A DNA stretch of 15,395 nucleotides, from assembly GCA_023251595.1 (NCBI GenBank), contig JAHEYM010000033.1:1-15395 (forward strand), read 5' to 3'. The position numbers were made by a program, and so were the translations under genes. Positions within the stretch are counted from its first letter, which is position 1. The number at the start of each line of letters is the position of its first letter. The notes beneath the pieces were generated by a model. That model was given only the letters and a program-made list of their open reading frames with translations, did no database searches and was not told the origin of the DNA. Below, one piece after another: positions 15,100 to 15,395 of this stretch. This DNA is from Bacteroidota bacterium. GTDB taxonomy: Bacteria; Bacteroidota; Bacteroidia; AKYH767-A; JABDAW01.

Positions 15100-15129
15100 C
15101 AAAAGTACAAAATTCCCCCTCTCTGACAA
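15100..15129 (-). promoter_or_regulatory. Bacteroidota-type promoter of the miaB operon
   Basis: On the minus strand TTG (15129-15127), a 19-nt spacer and TACTTTTG (15107-15100) match the phylum consensus TTG-N19-TAnnTTTG exactly. The -7 box ends 4 nt before ATG 15095, so transcription would begin about at the start codon, implying a leaderless mRNA or a start further in (in-frame ATG codons follow at residues 22 and 27). Confidence 0.75.
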
Positions 15130-15145
15130 AATGACAGCACAACCG

Positions 15146-15177
15146 CCCCTCTCTCCACGGGAAAGGGATTGAGGGTG
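15146..15177. repeat. CCCTCTCTCCACGGGAAAGGG-type hairpin element after the RhuM gene
   Basis: Plus-strand CCCCTCTCTCCACGGGAAAG continues to GGGATTGAGGGTG. CCCTTTCC can pair imperfectly with GGAGAGAGGG. It begins directly at the stop codon of the RhuM-family gene and precedes the miaB promoter, so it may act as a terminator, though no U-tract follows. It belongs to the same loose class as the elements at 11174 and 11228. Confidence 0.45.
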
Positions 15178-15395
15178 CTACTTCAATTTCTTTATCGCCT
15201 TATCAAAATCAGATTCGTAATTTCTATCTTGAATTACCCTGTATTTTTCAAATTCACTTTCAGCAAATGCTTTGGATATCGCCTGCGTGACTTTTCCGGA
15301 ATCGCTTAAAATTTCCTTTTTGTTGAATTGTAAAAACGCATTCAATATAGTTGCCCAATCGTTCATAGTCATAGGTATATTCTCCTCTGCTTGCT
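15178..15395 (-). CDS. RhuM family protein, C-terminal part (gene continues beyond window)
   Basis: The minus-strand frame is open to the right edge (72 codons). It ends QAEENIPMTMNDWATILNAF, then LQFNKKEILSDSG, KAFAESEFEKYRVIQDRNYE and a lysine-rich end. This matches, from memory, the C-terminus of RhuM (Virulence_RhuM family) proteins, in which a QAE..IPMTM.DW segment and the EFEKYR..QD...SDFD end are conserved. The in-frame ATG at 15372 lies inside that conserved block and is not the real start. RhuM was first described in a Salmonella pathogenicity island; its biochemical role is not established, and homologues are scattered among accessory genes in many phyla, which suggests transfer. 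Its stop is directly followed by a hairpin repeat and then the miaB promoter. Confidence 0.85.
   Translation of the reverse strand, partial: QAEENIPMTMNDWATILNAFLQFNKKEILSDSGKVTQAISKAFAESEFEKYRVIQDRNYESDFDKAIKKLK

Overview
The window looks like chromosomal DNA of an uncultured-type Bacteroidota. Four things point there: a very long PKD/fibronectin-type adhesin, Bacteroidota-style promoters (TTG, 19 nt, TAnnTTTG), loosely conserved lipoboxes, and the minus-strand cluster miaB - sigma-54 activator - lptE - TPR protein - secG, an order I recall from that phylum.

Layout. Positions 1-3912 (+) carry the 3' part of a giant secreted protein with 12 PKD domains and three complete Fn3-like domains. 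A fourth Fn3-like domain is broken by an apparent frameshift, and 3913-4239 is decayed coding DNA plus intergenic repeat. Then come four plus-strand genes: a small lipoprotein (4240), a ComF-type phosphoribosyltransferase (5081), a free-methionine-(R)-sulfoxide reductase (5863) and a large Ig-like lipoprotein (6361). A bidirectional terminator at 8075-8108 separates them from a convergent minus-strand block. Read in transcription order, right to left, that block is a RhuM-family gene cut by the right edge, miaB, a sigma-54 enhancer-binding protein, lptE, a TPR-like protein, secG, a terminator, groES and groEL.

Functionally the minus block is housekeeping: tRNA modification, LPS export, Sec translocation and chaperonin folding. 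The promoter region of groES contains a good sigma-54-type -24/-12 match and an inverted repeat, which raises the possibility that the nearby sigma-54 activator regulates it.

The most unusual property is the density and placement of small dispersed repeats. I see about six families in 15 kb: a 39-bp unit, a TTAATTG-type heptamer, a CTTCGACAGGCTCAG-type element, a GGAGGGGG/GGAGAGGG-type element, a CCAAGGCA-type decayed element, and a GAAACA-type hexamer. They do not stay in intergenic DNA. One supplies the start codon region and signal-peptide n-region of the Ig-like lipoprotein, one supplies the TTG start of lptE, one supplies the last codons and stop of miaB, and several are read in frame inside the TPR protein. 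I see no defence system, CRISPR array, transposase, tRNA or rRNA.
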